A stretch of 64,000 bases of DNA. It comes from Ferrithrix thermotolerans DSM 19514 (lineage in GTDB: Bacteria; Actinomycetota; Acidimicrobiia; Acidimicrobiales; Acidimicrobiaceae). A model generated the notes under the pieces. That model did not search any database and was not told where the DNA came from. It saw only the letters and a list, made by a program, of their open reading frames with translations. The position numbers were made by a program, and so were the translations under genes. Positions 61,259-64,000 of this stretch are shown in pieces (position 1 is the first letter of the stretch; every line of letters begins with the position of its first letter). The DNA is taken from positions 1 to 64,000 of the forward strand of contig NZ_FQUL01000006.1 of the NCBI RefSeq assembly GCF_900128965.1. Reading direction: 5' to 3'.

Positions 61259-62017
61259 ATGTCCTCGGAGCTTTCAATTTCAGGGTCTTGCGATGGATCC
61301 TGCAAAACAGAACCCTTTGACCTAGAGATTACGATGGCGTTTCAACCCATCGTCGATCTCAGAAAGCAAGAGATCTTCGCATATGAGGCACTGGTAAGAG
61401 GGGCAGATGGAAGGTCTGCGGCTGAGGTCTTAGCTCTTGTGGATACCAACAACATGTTCTCCTTCGATCAGCGCTGCAGGGTTCTTGCGATAGCCCAGGC
61501 AGCGGAGTTGAAGATGGACACGAGGCTGAGCATAAACTTCATACCAAACGCTGTTTATGAACCAAGAAGCTGTATCAAAGCGACGCTTGCGGCGTCCGAA
61601 GAGTTTTGTTTTCCCAAAGAGCGACTTATCTTTGAGGTAGTTGAGGGCGAAAGGGTAACCTCAAGGCAGCACCTTGCATCGATCTTTTTAGCTTATGCCT
61701 CATTTGGCTTCATGACTGCCTTGGACGACTTTGGTGAGGGGTTCTCTGGTCTGAATCATCTCGTCCGGCTGAGGCCGGACCTTTTGAAGATGGACATGAT
61801 GTTAGTTCGAGACATAGACACTGACCCAAGGAAACGAGCCGTAGTGGGGGCTGTAGTGCGGTTGGGGAGAGAGTTGGGGGTAGGGGTTGTCGCAGAAGGA
61901 GTAGAGACCGAGGAAGAGGTTGCAACCCTGCTTGAGATCGGGGTGACGTTGTTTCAGGGGTATGTCATAGCTAGACCGGAGGTTGGAGCTCTTCCTAAGC
62001 CTCGTCTATCCTTTTAG
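61259..62017 (+). CDS. EAL-domain cyclic-di-GMP phosphodiesterase
   Basis: The protein has about 252 residues, nearly all EAL domain. The catalytic set is present: Glu in EALVRG, Asn in NFIPNAVY, Glu in FEVVEGE, the aspartate pair in LDDFGEGFSG, Lys in LLKMD, Glu in VAEGVE and Gln in FQGY. An active enzyme hydrolysing c-di-GMP is therefore likely. The NFIPNAVY variant resembles BLUF-EAL type proteins. There is no sensor domain and no GGDEF neighbour. TAGGAG supports the ATG at 61259. Confidence 0.9.
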   Translation: MSSELSISGSCDGSCKTEPFDLEITMAFQPIVDLRKQEIFAYEALVRGADGRSAAEVLALVDTNNMFSFDQRCRVLAIAQAAELKMDTRLSINFIPNAVYEPRSCIKATLAASEEFCFPKERLIFEVVEGERVTSRQHLASIFLAYASFGFMTALDDFGEGFSGLNHLVRLRPDLLKMDMMLVRDIDTDPRKRAVVGAVVRLGRELGVGVVAEGVETEEEVATLLEIGVTLFQGYVIARPEVGALPKPRLSF

Positions 62018-62210
62018 CCTTCGGCTACGACGGCGACAAGGAGATGCCATGGCGCTTTGATCCCTGTTCAGCTATCGTATGGTCGATGAGTCTAGCTGTG
62101 CTTTGTAGATAAGATCTGTCTTTGGTTCGGTTGTACAGGGAATGTGAACTAAGGCTTTTTGTGGTTGTCTAATGGCAAGCTTCACCTAGGATATTTCTGC
62201 TCCCAAGACG

Positions 62211-62918
62211 ATGGGTGTCTGTTCTTTGAGTTACCATCTAGGTATGCGAACTCAAAGATCGCTAACCGATGCTGCGTCAGCCTTCTCCTACCGTCCAACG
62301 GGAGATACTCCGTGTGGCATTGGCTTTCGCACCTTCCGTTCCACCCTTACCCTTGGAGCAGGCCAGGTCAGGTACCTAAATCAAGCTACGGATCTGCTGA
62401 GTGAACTAGGCACCGATGTCGTCGTCAGAGACAACGGGGGAGGGGCTGTATGGATCGAGCCTGAAGCACAGATCTGGGTGGGGATCTACCTACCCTCGAC
62501 AGAAGGGTTTTTGACTGAGGACTATAGGGCCGAGCTCGTGCGAATAGGAGAGGTTATAGCTCCAGCGCTTGTTAGCTTTGGACTCAGTGACGTCAGGGTT
62601 GTGCGGTCTCCTGACCTGTTGGGGCGTGGGAAAGAGCTATGTTTTGCTGGCCTTTCCTATGGTGAGATAACGACCTCTGGCAAGAAGATACTTGGCCTTT
62701 CTCTTAGGCGAACAAAGAGATGGAAGATATTTCATCTGATGGTGCCTGTCTATGAGACACAGGACAAAGCTGCGTCCGTGCTTCTACGCCTCGGTAAGGA
62801 GGTTCCATCTGCTGTTACGTGGAGCTCTCTGTCTGTAGAGATCGACGGACTAAAGGAGTCTGACCTATCTCAGTTAGAAGAAGACATTCTCCAAAGGATC
62901 GACTCGAGAGTTCTATAG
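62211..62918 (+). CDS. lipoate-protein ligase / LipM-like protein
   Basis: The protein has 235 residues. The central motif VVVRDNGGGAVWIEP resembles the R-x-x-GGGAV segment of the LplA/BirA fold, and the later KKILGLSLRRTKR supplies the lysine region. It may transfer lipoyl or octanoyl groups, but several residues differ from authentic LplA, so an orphan relative is possible. The start is uncertain: ATG at 62211 or 62244. No partner (lipA, E2 or H protein) is adjacent. Confidence 0.6.
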   Translation: MGVCSLSYHLGMRTQRSLTDAASAFSYRPTGDTPCGIGFRTFRSTLTLGAGQVRYLNQATDLLSELGTDVVVRDNGGGAVWIEPEAQIWVGIYLPSTEGFLTEDYRAELVRIGEVIAPALVSFGLSDVRVVRSPDLLGRGKELCFAGLSYGEITTSGKKILGLSLRRTKRWKIFHLMVPVYETQDKAASVLLRLGKEVPSAVTWSSLSVEIDGLKESDLSQLEEDILQRIDSRVL

Positions 62919-63125
62919 CTCCAGCTCTGGCGAAACCTCGCAGATCAATCGCAGCGAGCTAGTCCCCTATGTGGAGTGCAACTTACAAAGACCGGCTACC
63001 TAGCATAGGGCATGCTCCATACTCCCTATTTCCTCCTCGATCAACGTCTTGAAGTGGCGTTGTTATCGCTTTGGGTGGTCAGTTGTACACATTTAGAGGT
63101 ATTTTTTCGCAGAAATGATTGCGCG

Positions 63126-63165
63126 GTGGTGGATTGTGGTTTATCGTGGATGGAAGTGGGTGATT
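63126..63165. promoter_or_regulatory. MraZ operator: four 10-bp GTGG repeats
   Basis: GTGG recurs exactly every ten bases, at 63126, 63136, 63146 and 63156, giving four consecutive units (GTGGTGGATT, GTGGTTTATC, GTGGATGGAA, GTGGGTGATT). MraZ binds such tandem G-rich repeats with about helical periodicity in its own promoter in other bacteria. The array ends 21 bases before the mraZ start. Confidence 0.78.
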
Positions 63166-63186
63166 GGGAAGGTTTGAGGTAGCCGA

Positions 63187-63624
63187 GTGACTGAAGGAGT
63201 GCAGAGGCCAAGGTTCTTTGGAGCCTATGCGCATACCCTTGACCCAAAGGGCCGAATCACTCTTCCTGCGCGATTTCGGACTTTCTTTGAAGACCGATGC
63301 TTTATCACTCCAAGTCAGTACGGGGATCCATGCCTCGTGATCTGGACGCCGCAGGACTACGAAGCCTTCACAGAGAAGATCAACCCAGACTCCTGGGACG
63401 ACGCTGCAACGAGACTTCGCTTACGCAGCTGGCTGAAGGGAACATTTGAGGTCGAAATAGATAGAACCGGTCGTATGCCGGTACCGGCTCCACTTAGACA
63501 AAGCGCCTCGCTGGTCAAAGAGGTATCTGTCCAGGGAGTTCTCGAACGTATCGAACTATGGGACCCATCGGTCTGGGAAAGCTACTCAGCTCAGGAGTCA
63601 TCCATAGAACGCGAGGGGAGGTGA
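63187..63624 (+). CDS. mraZ: transcriptional regulator MraZ
   Basis: The protein has 145 residues. Two SpoVT-AbrB-like DNA-binding halves are visible, the first with AYAHTLDPKGRITLPARFR, the second with EVEIDRTGRMPVPAPLR. It binds as a ring to repeat operators and represses the division and cell wall cluster. The GTG at 63187 with GAGG upstream is preferred over a GTG 12 bases later. A matching repeat array lies immediately upstream. rsmH follows. Confidence 0.95.
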   Translation: MTEGVQRPRFFGAYAHTLDPKGRITLPARFRTFFEDRCFITPSQYGDPCLVIWTPQDYEAFTEKINPDSWDDAATRLRLRSWLKGTFEVEIDRTGRMPVPAPLRQSASLVKEVSVQGVLERIELWDPSVWESYSAQESSIEREGR

Positions 63625-63629
63625 GGAGC

Positions 63630-64000
63630 TTGACGACAAAGGAGTATCACCGTCCTGTGATGACTCAAGAGGTCCTTGACGTCTTTGATCTTGCCCCTGG
63701 AGGAACCTATCTAGATGCGACTCTGGGCGGAGGGGGACATACCGAGGCTCTTCTCTCCCATAGAGACGACCTATATGCAGTGGCCGTAGATCGAGATGAA
63801 GAGGCGATCGAAGCTGCCACTAAGAGGCTAAAGAGATTCGGCGGACGTGTGGAGATCGTACACAGCGATGTCGCCTCTTATGCGTATAGTGTCTCTCGTG
63901 ACTCCAAGGCGGCCCGGCGCTTCGTGGGGGTGATAGCGGATCTTGGGGTATCGTCCCGACACTTCAACGAAGAGGAGAGAGGATTTTCTCTCACAGGACA
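63630..64000 (+). CDS. rsmH: 16S rRNA m4C1402 methyltransferase (5' part, cut by window end)
   Basis: The frame is open from 63630 to the window end. The protein starts YHRPVMTQEVLDVF and then shows YLDATLGGGGHTEALL, the SAM-binding motif I, followed by AVAVDRDEEAI and ADLGVSS, all typical of RsmH (MraW). It methylates C1402 of 16S rRNA. The TTG start lies eight bases after GAGGGGAGG; a GTG at 63621 overlapping the mraZ stop is the alternative. Only about 123 codons are visible. Confidence 0.95.
   Translation, partial: MTTKEYHRPVMTQEVLDVFDLAPGGTYLDATLGGGGHTEALLSHRDDLYAVAVDRDEEAIEAATKRLKRFGGRVEIVHSDVASYAYSVSRDSKAARRFVGVIADLGVSSRHFNEEERGFSLTG

Overview
This window looks like a chromosomal core segment of an actinobacterium, most probably class Acidimicrobiia (the Acidimicrobium / Ferrimicrobium / Acidithrix group). 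The evidence is the actinobacterial gene order (xer, WhiG-type sigma factor, rpsB-tsf-pyrH-frr-cdsA-dxr-rseP-ispG-proS; rimP-nusA-ylxR-infB-rbfA-truB-ribF-rpsO-pnp; dapB-dapA-rnj-ftsK; rimO-pgsA-cinA-recA-miaB; miaA-dapF-hflX; lexA-LysM gene-nrdR; mraZ-rsmH), an actinobacterial DUF3040 protein, SOS boxes of the GAAC-N4-GTTC type, and a moderate G+C content, low for Actinobacteria. The class assignment is inference from gene order and composition, not a database match.

Layout. 1-4,780: the tail of an IS630-like transposase, a three-gene minus-strand set (HAD phosphatase, lipoprotein, unknown protein), an inositol-phosphatase-like gene with a CBS-pair gene, a small unknown gene behind an operator-like repeat, and about 750 bases without a convincing gene but with a perfect 21-bp inverted repeat. 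4,781-9,278: tRNA-Val, dinB, a cytochrome P450, a Xer recombinase and a WhiG/FliA-type sigma factor. 9,757-19,863: translation (rpsB, tsf, frr), UMP kinase, phospholipid (cdsA), MEP isoprenoid pathway (dxr, ispG), site-2 protease and proS, closed by an intrinsic terminator. 20,001-30,147: ribosome maturation, transcription elongation and translation initiation genes, then rpsO and pnp separated by a nested hairpin.

30,646-44,265: lysine/peptidoglycan precursor genes (dapB, dapA), RNase J, FtsK, a D,D-carboxypeptidase, homoserine kinase, a methyltransferase, rimO, pgsA, cinA and recA with an SOS box. 44,331-52,623: miaB, a minus-strand aldehyde dehydrogenase, miaA, dapF, hflX, dapC and dapD. 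The four-gene dap set (A, B, C, D plus F) shows a succinylase-route meso-diaminopimelate pathway; dapE is not in the window. 52,659-54,803: lexA facing a LysM membrane protein across SOS boxes, then nrdR and an SRPBCC protein. 54,837-62,918: miscellaneous metabolism (SuhB-like phosphatase, threonine aldolase, PIG-L deacetylase, DUF3040, ROK kinase, acyl-CoA dehydrogenase, HNH nuclease, EAL phosphodiesterase, lipoate-ligase-like protein). 63,126-64,000: the start of the division and cell wall cluster, with a clear four-repeat MraZ operator, mraZ, and rsmH running off the end.

Most of the window is ordinary housekeeping DNA, and I see no obvious undescribed multi-gene system. The most rewarding points are regulatory: the apparently leaderless divergent lexA / LysM promoters with the LexA site sitting on a start codon, the MraZ operator, the rpsO-pnp hairpin, and several strong hairpins without a U-tract. 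Some protein oddities also stand out: the roughly 200-residue disordered N-terminus of CdsA, an E. coli-type DapD, and no recX after recA.
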